This document shows positions 1 to 7,936 of a stretch of 39,287 nt of DNA, piece after piece. Position numbers and translations under genes: made by a program. Within the stretch, counting starts at the first letter, position 1; every line of letters starts with the position of its first letter. The notes under the pieces were generated by a model. It worked only from the letters and a program-made list of their open reading frames with translations, was not told the DNA's origin and did no database searches. This DNA is from CTSOIL-112 sp964293815 (GTDB taxonomy: Bacteria; Pseudomonadota; Gammaproteobacteria; Burkholderiales; Burkholderiaceae). The stretch spans positions 1 through 39,287 of the forward strand of contig CAXYYC010000026.1 in NCBI GenBank assembly GCA_964293815.1, given 5' to 3'.

Positions 1-596
1 CCTGTGTGTGTGCGAATCGTTTGTATGTGCAAAGTGGTGTGTATGATGCGTTTGCGCAGAAGTTGGCGGATGCAGTGGGTCAGTTGCATGTGGGGAATGG
101 CGTGGATGCGGGTGTGACCACGGGGCCGATGATTGATGTGAAGGCTGTTGAGAAGGTGGAGGAGCATATTGCAGACGCAGTCGCCAAAGGCGCCAGCGTG
201 AAGATGGGCGGTAAACGCCATAATCTCGGTCATTCGTTCTTTGAACCAACCATTCTGACCAACGTGACGCAGGATATGGCGGTAGCGAAGGAGGAGACGT
301 TTGGACCGGTTGCGCCGTTGTTTAAGTTCGATACCGAGGATGAGGTGATCGGCTACGCCAATGATACGGAGTTTGGTTTGGCGTCGTATTTTTATAGCCG
401 TGACATTGGGCGTGTCTTCCGTGTCTCAGAAGCGCTGGAATATGGCATGGTCGGTGTGAACTCGGGGCTGATTTCGAATGAGATCGCGCCGTTCGGCGGT
501 GTGAAGCAGTCTGGTCTCGGACGTGAAGGCTCCAAGTACGGGATCGAGGACTACCTCGTCATTAAATACACCTGCTTTGCGGGGGTGGATCGCTAA
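1..596 (+). CDS. gabD: Succinate-semialdehyde dehydrogenase, C-terminal part (5' end outside window)
   Basis: This is the C-terminal part of an aldehyde dehydrogenase that oxidises succinate semialdehyde to succinate, the last step of GABA degradation. The reading frame is open from the window edge; the first full codons give C-V-C-A-N-R, the residues that follow G-Q-T in GabD proteins. The Cys encoded at 3-5 is therefore probably the catalytic nucleophile. Downstream the family motifs EETFGPVAPLFKF and the C-terminal FGGVKQSGLGREGSKYGIEDY are present, and the end is where GabD normally ends. The NAD(P)-binding half lies upstream of the window. A CoA-transferase gene follows on the same strand, and a gabT gene starts at the far right edge, about 38 kb away, so the two GABA genes are not in one operon here. 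The family call is firm; the exact substrate rests on similarity to GabD. Confidence 0.93.
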   Translation, partial: CVCANRLYVQSGVYDAFAQKLADAVGQLHVGNGVDAGVTTGPMIDVKAVEKVEEHIADAVAKGASVKMGGKRHNLGHSFFEPTILTNVTQDMAVAKEETFGPVAPLFKFDTEDEVIGYANDTEFGLASYFYSRDIGRVFRVSEALEYGMVGVNSGLISNEIAPFGGVKQSGLGREGSKYGIEDYLVIKYTCFAGVDR

Positions 597-734
597 ACCG
601 TTGTCCATGCTTTGAATGGCACCATAACTCAGGTTCATGATGTCATTCAGCTCATGGGTGATTTAGCACTTCATTTGCGTTATGCTTACGCTTTAAATTA
701 TTCCTTTTACTCAACTCGGATGACTCGAATGATG

Positions 735-1853
735 ATGACACACACCGCCCTGTCCAATTTGACCGTTATTGATATGTCACGCATCCTCGCAGGCCCTTTT
801 GCCGCGCAAAATTTGGGCGATATGGGTGCAAAGGTGATTAAAATCGAGCATCCGAACGGTGATGACACGCGCCGCTGGGGGCCGCCGTTTGTTGAGCGTG
901 CGGACGGCTCGCGCGATGCGGCGTATTATTTTTGCGCCAATCGCAATAAATCCAATATCGCGCTGGATTTCACGCAGACAGCCGATCGTGAGCGTTTATT
1001 GGCATTGATTAAAACCGCGGATATTTTGATCGAGAATTATAAAGTCGGCGGTCTGGCAAAATATGGTTTGGATTACGAGTCGATTCGTGCAATCAATCCG
1101 GCGATTATTTATTGCTCAATCACAGGTTTCGGTCAAAATGGTCCGTATAAAGACCGCCCAGGCTACGATGCGCTGATTCAGGCGATGGGCGGTCTGATGA
1201 GCATCACCGGCGAAGCCGAGCAAGCCCCGCAAAAAGTGGGCGTTGCTGTCGTTGATCTGATGACAGCCATGTACGCAAGTACCGCGATTTTGGCGGCAGT
1301 CAACCACCGCCATATTACCGGCGAGGGGCAACACATTGATTTAGCGCTGTTTGATGTGCAGGCCGCCATGCTTGCTAACCAAGCCTCCACCTATTTACTC
1401 AGCGGGCAAATTCCGACACGCCAAGGCAGCGCACATCCATCGATTGCGCCGTATCAACCCATCCGCGTCCAAGACGGTTTCGTCATGCTGGCCGTTGGCA
1501 ACGACACACAGTTTGCACAGCTTTGTCAGGCCGCGGCCATAGCGGAGCTTGCTGAAGATGAGCGTTTTGCCACGAATGCCCAACGCACCACGCACCGTGC
1601 CGAATTGACAGCGATTTTAGAGCAGGCAATGGGCGACAAAACTATCGACGCATGGGTTGCATTGGGCGAGCAATACGGCTTTCCGTGCGGACCGATCAAC
1701 AGCATCGACCGCGTTTTTGCCGATCCGCAAATTCGCGCGCGTGAAATGGTCGTGCGCACAAATGATGGCTTTGATTTAGTCGCCAATCCGATTAAATTTT
1801 CCGCCACACCGATTACGCAGTATCAGACCCCCGCCACACTGCCGAAAAAGTAA
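735..1853 (+). CDS. CaiB/BaiF (class III) CoA-transferase family protein
   Basis: Class III CoA-transferases move CoA between carboxylic acids (formyl-CoA/oxalate, carnitine, succinyl-CoA/glutarate). The protein begins with the family signature (VIDMSRILAGPFAAQNLGDMG, then KIEHP and DDTRRWGPPF). It continues with NRNKSNIALDF, a PGYDALIQAMGGLMSITGE segment whose Asp matches the acidic residue I expect to be catalytic, and GEGQHIDLALFD. Length from this start is 372 aa, close to family size. The frame stays open upstream to 612, and in-frame ATGs lie at 720, 729, 732 and 735; family alignment favours the last cluster, and no strong ribosome-binding site decides between them. It follows gabD on the same strand after a gap of about 140 bp. 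The pairing with gabD suggests a C4/C5 dicarboxylate role, for example succinyl-CoA:glutarate transfer, but that is inference. The substrate cannot be read from sequence. Confidence 0.87.
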   Translation: MTHTALSNLTVIDMSRILAGPFAAQNLGDMGAKVIKIEHPNGDDTRRWGPPFVERADGSRDAAYYFCANRNKSNIALDFTQTADRERLLALIKTADILIENYKVGGLAKYGLDYESIRAINPAIIYCSITGFGQNGPYKDRPGYDALIQAMGGLMSITGEAEQAPQKVGVAVVDLMTAMYASTAILAAVNHRHITGEGQHIDLALFDVQAAMLANQASTYLLSGQIPTRQGSAHPSIAPYQPIRVQDGFVMLAVGNDTQFAQLCQAAAIAELAEDERFATNAQRTTHRAELTAILEQAMGDKTIDAWVALGEQYGFPCGPINSIDRVFADPQIRAREMVVRTNDGFDLVANPIKFSATPITQYQTPATLPKK

Positions 1854-1904
1854 TATAAATAACAAAAACTCTCGAAAATGTTAAAAATACAACAAATCAT
1901 TTTA

Positions 1905-1918
1905 TGGCGATTTCGCCA
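1905..1918. repeat. Short palindrome upstream of the nucleoside-transport operon
   Basis: TGGCGA at 1905-1910 is followed after two bases by its reverse complement TCGCCA at 1913-1918. It lies in the 173-bp gap between the CoA-transferase gene and the binding-protein gene. No T-run follows on the plus strand, so it is a poor intrinsic terminator. It could be an operator of the operon that starts at 2027. No convincing -35/-10 pair or riboswitch was recognised in this gap. Confidence 0.3.
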
Positions 1919-2026
1919 CTCTTTGTGCTAAGATAGTCATGCTTTTCTATGGTCTTTACGATGATATTAACGGCCATAAAACCGCATCAAACTACACCAA
2001 ACACAATAACTCATAGGAGTGTTAGC

Positions 2027-3055
2027 ATGAACAAGAAGCACGTCTGGGCATTAGCAGCCATCACCGTATTAACTTTGACTGCATGTGGCAAAGGAAACAG
2101 CGCCAAACCTGAAGGTGGCGCAGACAAAGCGGCGGCAGGCGGCGCGAGCCCTGCCATCGTATTTGACAAAGGCGGTAAATTCGACAAATCCTTCAACGAA
2201 TCGGCCTACAACGGCGCTGAAGCCTTCAAAAAAGAAACCGGTAAAAATTATATCGACATTCAGTTGAACGACGAAGCCGAACGCGAAGCCGTCCTGCGCA
2301 AATTGGCACAACGCAATGCCGACCCAATCGTTACCGTTGGCTTCTCCGGCTCACCTTCTGTGAAAAAAGTCGCACCTGAGCTGCCAAACAGCCATTTCGT
2401 CATCGTGGACGACGTGATTGAAGGACCAAACGTTAAATCCATCACATTCCGTGAAGAAGAAGGCTCTTTCCTCGTTGGCGCATTGGCCGCGATGAAATCG
2501 CAAACCGGCTCAGTTGGCTTCGTCGGCGGCATGGACATCCCAGTGATTCGTCGTTTCTCTTGTGGCTATCAACAAGGCGCGAAATACGCCAATCCAAACG
2601 TTAAATTCATCGAAAACATCGTTGGCACCACCGGCGAAGCGTGGAATAACCCAACCAAAGGCGGTGAATTGGCGCGTTCACAATTTGACCGTGGCGTTGA
2701 CGTGATTTTCGCAGCCGCCGGCGCGACCGGTAACGGCGTGTACCAAGCTGCTAAAGACTCGAAAAAATACGCGATCGGTGTGGACAGCAACCAAAACTAC
2801 CTGTTCCCAGGCACGATGCTGACCTCTATGGTTAAACACGTTGACGTAGCCGTGAAAAATGCCTTCCTCGAAGCCAGCCAAGGCAAATTCAAAGCCGAAC
2901 ACCAATCCATCGGTTTGGCTGAAAATGGCGTGGGCTGGGCAGACGATGAGCACAACAAAGACTTGATCACAGCCGATATGCGCGCCAAAGTTGATCAAAT
3001 CAAGAAAGACATCATCGCTGGTAAAATCAAAGTTGATGCCACTTGTAAAAAATAA
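2027..3055 (+). CDS. BMP-family nucleoside ABC transporter substrate-binding lipoprotein
   Basis: This is the extracytoplasmic binding protein of an ABC importer of the basic membrane protein (BmpA/PnrA/Med) family, which generally binds purine and related nucleosides. It has a lipoprotein signal peptide with lipobox LTAC and acylated Cys at residue 20, followed by a low-complexity Gly/Ala linker. The mature domain carries family segments such as FREEEGSFLVGALAAMKS, VGFVGGMDIPVIRRFSCGY and GVDVIFAAAGATGNGVYQAA. The frame is open from 1949, but ATG 2027 has AGGAG at 2015-2019 and begins the signal peptide, so it is the start; the product is 342 aa. It leads an operon with the ATPase, two permeases, a sugar kinase and a nucleoside hydrolase, which strongly supports nucleosides as ligand. 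A hairpin after the gene may let it be expressed more strongly than the downstream genes. Confidence 0.93.
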   Translation: MNKKHVWALAAITVLTLTACGKGNSAKPEGGADKAAAGGASPAIVFDKGGKFDKSFNESAYNGAEAFKKETGKNYIDIQLNDEAEREAVLRKLAQRNADPIVTVGFSGSPSVKKVAPELPNSHFVIVDDVIEGPNVKSITFREEEGSFLVGALAAMKSQTGSVGFVGGMDIPVIRRFSCGYQQGAKYANPNVKFIENIVGTTGEAWNNPTKGGELARSQFDRGVDVIFAAAGATGNGVYQAAKDSKKYAIGVDSNQNYLFPGTMLTSMVKHVDVAVKNAFLEASQGKFKAEHQSIGLAENGVGWADDEHNKDLITADMRAKVDQIKKDIIAGKIKVDATCKK

Positions 3056-3120
3056 CACCATGCTTTAACCCCAAGCGCATTGCTCAATGAGAATGAATAC
3101 AGACAATGCGCCGTACACAA

Positions 3121-3155
3121 GAAAAAACGATGGTGTTCAGAACCATCGTTTTTTC
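3121..3155. terminator. Strong hairpin between binding-protein and ATPase genes
   Basis: A perfect 14-bp inverted repeat (arms 3121-3134 and 3142-3155) encloses a 7-nt loop. The arms end in an A-run and a T-run respectively, so it has the form of a bidirectional rho-independent terminator. It lies inside the operon, 50 bp before the start of the ATPase gene. The likely role is partial termination or mRNA 3'-end protection, giving an excess of binding protein over membrane components. Confidence 0.75.
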
Positions 3156-3205
3156 AAATAAATACAGTTACACAGTAACATTTACCCTGATTGTTTGGAG
3201 CCATT

Positions 3206-4831
3206 ATGTCCGCACAAGCATCACCCAAAACAGCCCCATCGACCAGCGCCCCACCTGCAATCGTCATGCGCGGGATACAAAAGCACTTCGGTTCGGTCTG
3301 GGCCAACCGCGACATCGATCTCACGGTTGAAAAAGCCACGATCCACGGCATCATCGGCGAAAATGGCGCGGGCAAATCCACGCTCATGTCGGTGCTCTAC
3401 GGCTTTTACCAAGCCGACGACGGCACCATCGCCATTGATGGCAAAGATGTCAAAATAGCCAACAGTACCCAAGCCATCGCCCTCGGCGTCGGCATGGTGC
3501 ATCAGCACTTCATGCTGGTCGAGCCACTGTCCGCTTTAGAAAACATCCTACTCGGCGCCGAAGACTCATGGTCGCTGGACGCCTCCAAACGCGCCGCACG
3601 CGAAAAACTACAAACCATCTCCGAGCGTTTCGGCCTGAGCGTGCCATTGGACGAACCCGTTGGCGAATTACCCGTCGGTGTGCAACAGCGCGTCGAGATT
3701 CTCAAAGCCCTGTACCGTCAGGCCAATATCCTGATTCTGGACGAGCCAACCGGTGTACTCACACCGCAAGAAGCCGATCAACTGTTCGAAGTCCTGCGTG
3801 ACCTAAAAAATCAAGGCGTCACCATCCTCATCATCACGCACAAACTGCGTGAAATCATGCACATCACCGACAATGTATCGGTCATGCGCCAAGGCGCAAT
3901 GGTCGCGCACCGAAAAACCGCAGAAACCAGCGCCGAAGAGTTAGCCGAGTTGATGGTTGGTCGTCCAGTCGCCAAGGAAGTTGCGCGCGAACCGGCCAAT
4001 GTCGGGCCGACGCGCCTGTCTGCACGCGACTTAAGCTACAAAGACAGCAAAGGCATCACGCGCTTAGACAATGTATCGCTCGAACTCAAAGCGGGCGAAA
4101 TCGTCGGTATCGCCGGTGTCTCAGGCAATGGCCAAACCGAATTACTCAAAATCTTGTCCGGCGAAATACGCGCCAATGGCGGCGGCAACATCACCCTATG
4201 TGGCGACAGCAAGGACAGCTCCGTCGAGTACAGCCACAAAAACTACCCCGATCCGGCGCAACTGCGTCTCAAGGGCGTCGGTCATGTGCCGGAAGACCGC
4301 TTGGGGCAAGGTTTGCTGAAAAATTTCACGATGCAAGAATCCGCCATTTTGGGCTACGACCGCGAGCCGCGTTTGGGCACGCGCTTTTCCTTAATCCCCA
4401 AAAAAGTGAAAGCGCTCACCTTGGATCTGATCCGTGCATTTGACGTTCGCCCGAGTTTGCCGGAAATCCGCTCGGCCAATATGTCCGGCGGTAATCAGCA
4501 AAAACTCATCATCGCACGTGAGATGGAGCACCACCCGAAAATCCTGCTGATTGGTCAACCGACCCGAGGCGTGGACGTCGGCGCAATCGAATTGATTTAT
4601 AAAGAAATTATGAAAGCGCGTGACGCCGGTACGGCTATTTTGGTCGTTTCGGTCGAATTGGACGAAATTCTCACGCTTTCGGATCGAATTTTGGTCATGA
4701 ATCAAGGCCGCATCACCGGCGAATTGACGGCCAAAGAAGCCGATCCGCGCACGATCGGTATGCTGATGGCGAGCAACACGGCCATGCAGACCGAGACCTC
4801 GGCAAAGACCTCGGTACAGAAGAAAGGTTGA
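3206..4831 (+). CDS. Nucleoside ABC transporter, two-domain ATP-binding protein
   Basis: This is the energising subunit of the BMP-type importer: one 541-aa chain with two ABC domains, as in the sugar/nucleoside (CUT2-like) subfamily. The first domain has Walker A GENGAGKST and Walker B ILILDEPTGVLTP with a weakened signature (LPVGVQQR). The second has a degenerate Walker A (GVSGNGQTELLK), an intact signature MSGGNQQK and the LLIGQPTRGVDVG segment typical of domain 2. Asymmetric sites of this kind are normal in the subfamily. The start at ATG 3206 follows GGAG at 3197-3200; the frame is open a little further upstream, to 3191. The next permease gene begins one base after the stop, so translation is probably coupled. 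The likely substrate is nucleosides, from the operon context rather than from this protein. Confidence 0.92.
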   Translation: MSAQASPKTAPSTSAPPAIVMRGIQKHFGSVWANRDIDLTVEKATIHGIIGENGAGKSTLMSVLYGFYQADDGTIAIDGKDVKIANSTQAIALGVGMVHQHFMLVEPLSALENILLGAEDSWSLDASKRAAREKLQTISERFGLSVPLDEPVGELPVGVQQRVEILKALYRQANILILDEPTGVLTPQEADQLFEVLRDLKNQGVTILIITHKLREIMHITDNVSVMRQGAMVAHRKTAETSAEELAELMVGRPVAKEVAREPANVGPTRLSARDLSYKDSKGITRLDNVSLELKAGEIVGIAGVSGNGQTELLKILSGEIRANGGGNITLCGDSKDSSVEYSHKNYPDPAQLRLKGVGHVPEDRLGQGLLKNFTMQESAILGYDREPRLGTRFSLIPKKVKALTLDLIRAFDVRPSLPEIRSANMSGGNQQKLIIAREMEHHPKILLIGQPTRGVDVGAIELIYKEIMKARDAGTAILVVSVELDEILTLSDRILVMNQGRITGELTAKEADPRTIGMLMASNTAMQTETSAKTSVQKKG

Positions 4832-4832
4832 T

Positions 4833-5969
4833 ATGAAAACCACAACACCCACAACCACCCCAGCCGAAGAAATCGCAGTGTTACAGCAAAAAAGCCTGCC
4901 AGTTTGGCTGACCGGCGGCTTCATTCCGCTGATTCAATTGATATTGGCCTTCGTGCTCGCCAGCTTGCTGGTATTGCTGATTGGCGAAGACCCGATGCAA
5001 ACCCTGCGCGTGCTGTTCCAAGGCGCGTTTGTGACGCCGGGCGGTTTCGCCTTTACCTTGTATTACGCCACCTCGCTGATTTTCACCGGCTTGGCGGTGA
5101 TGATCGCGTTCCATGCGGGCTTGTTTAATATCGGTGGCGAAGGTCAAGCCTACTTTGCCGGTCTGGGCGTCGCCGTCGTTTGCTTGAGCATGGATTCGTT
5201 CTTGCCCGCGCCAGTGATGTTCCTCGTCGCCATGATGGCGGCCATGGCTTTTGGCGCGGCTTGGGCCTATATCGCAGGCTTTTTGCAGGCCAAACGCGGT
5301 GCGCACGTCGTGGTGACTACGATTATGCTCAACTACATCGTCGCTGCGTTAATCAGCTATGTGATGGTGCGCTTTTTGCGCTCGAATGATGGCTCAGTGG
5401 AAACGCGTAACTTCAACGCCGATGCGGTTTTGCCCCGTTTTTCACAAATTTTGCCTGACTTTATGATTGATTCGCCGCTCAATTTTGCCTTCATCGTCGC
5501 CCTGCTGGTCGCGGCATGGACTTGGTGGCTGATTTGGCGCTCACGTTTGGGTTATGAAATTCGCGTGGTTGGCCAGAATCAACAAGCGGCGCAGTACGCG
5601 GGTATTTCGGTGTCCAAAATCATTATCGTGACCATGATGATTTCGGGTGCGCTTGCAGGCTTGATGGCGTTGAACGCGGTGTATGGCGCGCAAGGTCGTT
5701 TGAGTTTGGGCTTTGTTTCCGGCGTCGGTTTCATGGGTATCGCCGTGGCGTTGATGGGACGCAATCATCCGGTTGGCGTGGTATTGGCGGCGATTTTGTT
5801 CGGTGCATTGACCCAAGGCGGCTCGGAAATGCAGTTTGAAATGCCGCAAGTTAGCCGTGAATTTAACGTGGTGATTCAAGGTCTGGTGATTTTCTTCGTC
5901 GCCGCTTTGGATGGATTGGTTCGTAAGCCAATTGAACGTTGGTATGAAAAAATGCGAGGTGCAAAATGA
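4833..5969 (+). CDS. Nucleoside ABC transporter permease (first of two)
   Basis: This is an integral membrane subunit of the BMP-type nucleoside importer, belonging to the BPD_transp_2 family (LivH/RbsC-like). The 378-aa product has many hydrophobic segments, the conserved region LFNIGGEGQAYFAGLG, and the segment RVVGQNQQAAQYAGISVSK, the loop in this family thought to contact the ATPase. After a short hydrophilic N-terminus come about nine to ten membrane spans. It starts one base after the ATPase stop and its stop overlaps the start of the second permease by four bases (ATGA), so the three genes are translationally coupled. With its partner at 5966 it forms the heterodimeric channel. Confidence 0.92.
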   Translation: MKTTTPTTTPAEEIAVLQQKSLPVWLTGGFIPLIQLILAFVLASLLVLLIGEDPMQTLRVLFQGAFVTPGGFAFTLYYATSLIFTGLAVMIAFHAGLFNIGGEGQAYFAGLGVAVVCLSMDSFLPAPVMFLVAMMAAMAFGAAWAYIAGFLQAKRGAHVVVTTIMLNYIVAALISYVMVRFLRSNDGSVETRNFNADAVLPRFSQILPDFMIDSPLNFAFIVALLVAAWTWWLIWRSRLGYEIRVVGQNQQAAQYAGISVSKIIIVTMMISGALAGLMALNAVYGAQGRLSLGFVSGVGFMGIAVALMGRNHPVGVVLAAILFGALTQGGSEMQFEMPQVSREFNVVIQGLVIFFVAALDGLVRKPIERWYEKMRGAK

Positions 5970-6964
5970 GCGTCATGGATATTTCTATTACCCCTATCTT
6001 GGGTAGCGGCATCCGCTACGCCGTACCATTGGTGCTGGCCGCTATGGGCGGTCTGATGTCGGAGCGCTCAGGTACGGTGGACATTGGTCTGGAAGGCAAA
6101 ATGCTGATTTCGGCCTTTACCGCCGCGACCGTGGCCGCCCTGCTCAGCGCCGATGGCTCAATGGCGCCGCTGCTGGTCATGACTTTGTCTGTTTTGGCCG
6201 CGATTGCCGCCAGTACGTTTTTCGCGCTGTTGCACGGTTTTGCCACCATCAGCCAAAAAAGCGACCATGTGATTTCTGGCTTGGCGATCAATATTTTGGC
6301 CTCGGGTTTGACCATGTTTTTGGGACACGCGATTTTCAAACAAGGCGGACAAACCCCGTTGCTCAACGATAATCTGCGTTTTACCCGCATCGTTCTGCCG
6401 GGTGCGGAGGCGATGAAGGACATTCCGTTCATCGGGCCGTTTTATAACCAAGTGATTTCGGGGCATCATTTGCTCGCTTATGTGGCCGTATTGGCCGTTG
6501 CGGTGACTGCATTTATTTTGTTCCGCACACGTTTGGGGTTACACATCCGCGCCGTCGGTGAGGAGCCGAATGCCGTCGATACCGCCGGTCTGTCGGTCAA
6601 TCGTTTGCGCTACACCGCCCTGCTGTGGACGGGGTTTATGTGCGGTCTGTCCGGCATCACCCTGTCGATGGCGCAAAATGGCGGTTTCGTGCGCGAGATG
6701 AGCGCCGGTATGGGCTATATGGCTTTGGCCGCCGTGATTTTTGGTAAATGGAAACCGTGGCCGACTTTACTGGCGTGCTTTTTGTTCGGTTTATCCACTG
6801 CCTTATCCGACGCGCTGTCGGGTCGTTCGATTGCGGGCGTGCAAATTCCATCACAGTTTTTCAACGCCTTACCGTACATCCTCACCGTGATTTTGTTGGC
6901 CGGTTTTGTCGGTAAATCGATTGCGCCGAAAGCCGTTGGCCGCCCGTATGTGAAAGAACGTTAA
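5966..6964 (+). CDS. Nucleoside ABC transporter permease (second of two)
   Basis: This is the second membrane subunit of the nucleoside importer, 332 aa, in the same BPD_transp_2 family as its neighbour. The signature RSGTVDIGLEGKMLISAF near the N-terminus is typical of the shorter permease of BMP-type systems. HIRAVGEEPNAVDTAGLSV near residue 200 is the family loop predicted to couple to the ATPase. The start codon overlaps the stop of the upstream permease (ATGA), which supports 5966, although an in-frame ATG at 5975 is also possible. The next gene, a PfkB-family kinase, begins 12 bp after the stop behind a good CGGAGG ribosome-binding site. The protein is expected in the inner membrane. 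Confidence 0.92.
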   Translation: MSVMDISITPILGSGIRYAVPLVLAAMGGLMSERSGTVDIGLEGKMLISAFTAATVAALLSADGSMAPLLVMTLSVLAAIAASTFFALLHGFATISQKSDHVISGLAINILASGLTMFLGHAIFKQGGQTPLLNDNLRFTRIVLPGAEAMKDIPFIGPFYNQVISGHHLLAYVAVLAVAVTAFILFRTRLGLHIRAVGEEPNAVDTAGLSVNRLRYTALLWTGFMCGLSGITLSMAQNGGFVREMSAGMGYMALAAVIFGKWKPWPTLLACFLFGLSTALSDALSGRSIAGVQIPSQFFNALPYILTVILLAGFVGKSIAPKAVGRPYVKER

Positions 6965-6976
6965 TCGGAGGATCGC

Positions 6977-7852
6977 ATGATTATCAACTTTGGCTCGATC
7001 AATATCGATCACGTCTACCGCGTGCCGCACTTCGTCGCGCCGGGTGAAACTTTAGGTTCAACGGCCTACAGCAAAGGCTTGGGCGGTAAAGGTTTTAACC
7101 AGTCCATCGCCCTGTACCGCGCCGGTGCGCCGGTGCGCCATGTGGGTTGCATTGGCACAGACGACGCAGGCAATGGCGCGTGGCTGCATACGCAGTTGAG
7201 CGAATTGGGTTTGGATTTATCCGGTATTCAAAGCGTTGACACCGCCACCGGCCACGCGCTGATTCAGGTGAACGATGAGGGAGAAAACTGCATTTTGCTC
7301 TACGCAGGCGCGAACCACGCGCTGAGCGACGCGCAGATTCAAGCTGAATTGAACCACGCGACCGCCGAATGGGTGCTGTTGCAAAACGAAACCAACGCGA
7401 TTGACACCATCATCAACCAAGCGCACGCGGCGGGTAAAAAAGTCGTATTCAATCCCGCGCCCTGCCGCCCCGAATTGGCGCAACTGCCCCTGCACAAACT
7501 GCACACGCTGATCGTCAATGAGATTGAGGCGCAACAACTGAGCGGTCTAAACGACCTGTCAGCGGCTTTGGACAAACTATCGACACTCTGTCCGAATATC
7601 ATCCTGACTCTCGGTGGCGACGGCGTGCGCTACATCGGCGAAGCCGGTGCGCAATTCGTCGCGGCAAAAAAAGTAGACGTCGTAGACACCACCGCCGCTG
7701 GAGATACCTTCATCGGCTACTACCTCGCCAGCGTTGCGCAAGGTATGAATGTACACGCCGCGCTGGAGCGCGCCACCTCAGCCGCAGCGATCACCGTTAC
7801 GCGTCTGGGCGCAGTCAGCGCAATCCCGTTTGCCCATGAATTAACCATTTAA
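6977..7852 (+). CDS. PfkB-family carbohydrate kinase (ribokinase-like)
   Basis: This enzyme phosphorylates a sugar or nucleoside hydroxyl with ATP; in this operon the obvious substrate is ribose released from imported nucleosides. The 291-aa protein has the N-terminal ribokinase pattern (FGSINIDHVYRVPHFVAPGET and the GGKGFNQSIAL substrate motif) and the C-terminal PfkB signature DTTAAGDTFIGYYLA, whose Asp is the catalytic base of the family. The start at 6977 has the ribosome-binding sequence CGGAGG a few bases upstream. It sits between the second permease and the nucleoside hydrolase, so import, hydrolysis and phosphorylation are encoded together. Alternatives are a nucleoside or adenosine kinase of the same fold. 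The family is certain; ribose as substrate is inferred from the neighbours. Confidence 0.88.
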   Translation: MIINFGSINIDHVYRVPHFVAPGETLGSTAYSKGLGGKGFNQSIALYRAGAPVRHVGCIGTDDAGNGAWLHTQLSELGLDLSGIQSVDTATGHALIQVNDEGENCILLYAGANHALSDAQIQAELNHATAEWVLLQNETNAIDTIINQAHAAGKKVVFNPAPCRPELAQLPLHKLHTLIVNEIEAQQLSGLNDLSAALDKLSTLCPNIILTLGGDGVRYIGEAGAQFVAAKKVDVVDTTAAGDTFIGYYLASVAQGMNVHAALERATSAAAITVTRLGAVSAIPFAHELTI

Positions 7853-7936
7853 CACACAAACCATCAGCCAAACTCAATCACCTTAGACAAGGCGTATCGA
7901 CGCATAAGGCATTTTGAGCGGCACAGAGAGGAAAAT

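Noticed and set aside
3..13. GT dinucleotide run at the left edge as a phase-variable microsatellite
   Set aside because: It is short and encodes the conserved C-V-C of the gabD active site.
1854..2026. Purine-type riboswitch upstream of the nucleoside-transport operon
   Set aside because: Only a short palindrome is present; none of the conserved aptamer loops could be found.
4391..4924. 177-aa minus-strand frame across the ATPase-permease junction
   Set aside because: It lies antisense to two conserved, coupled genes and has no family features.
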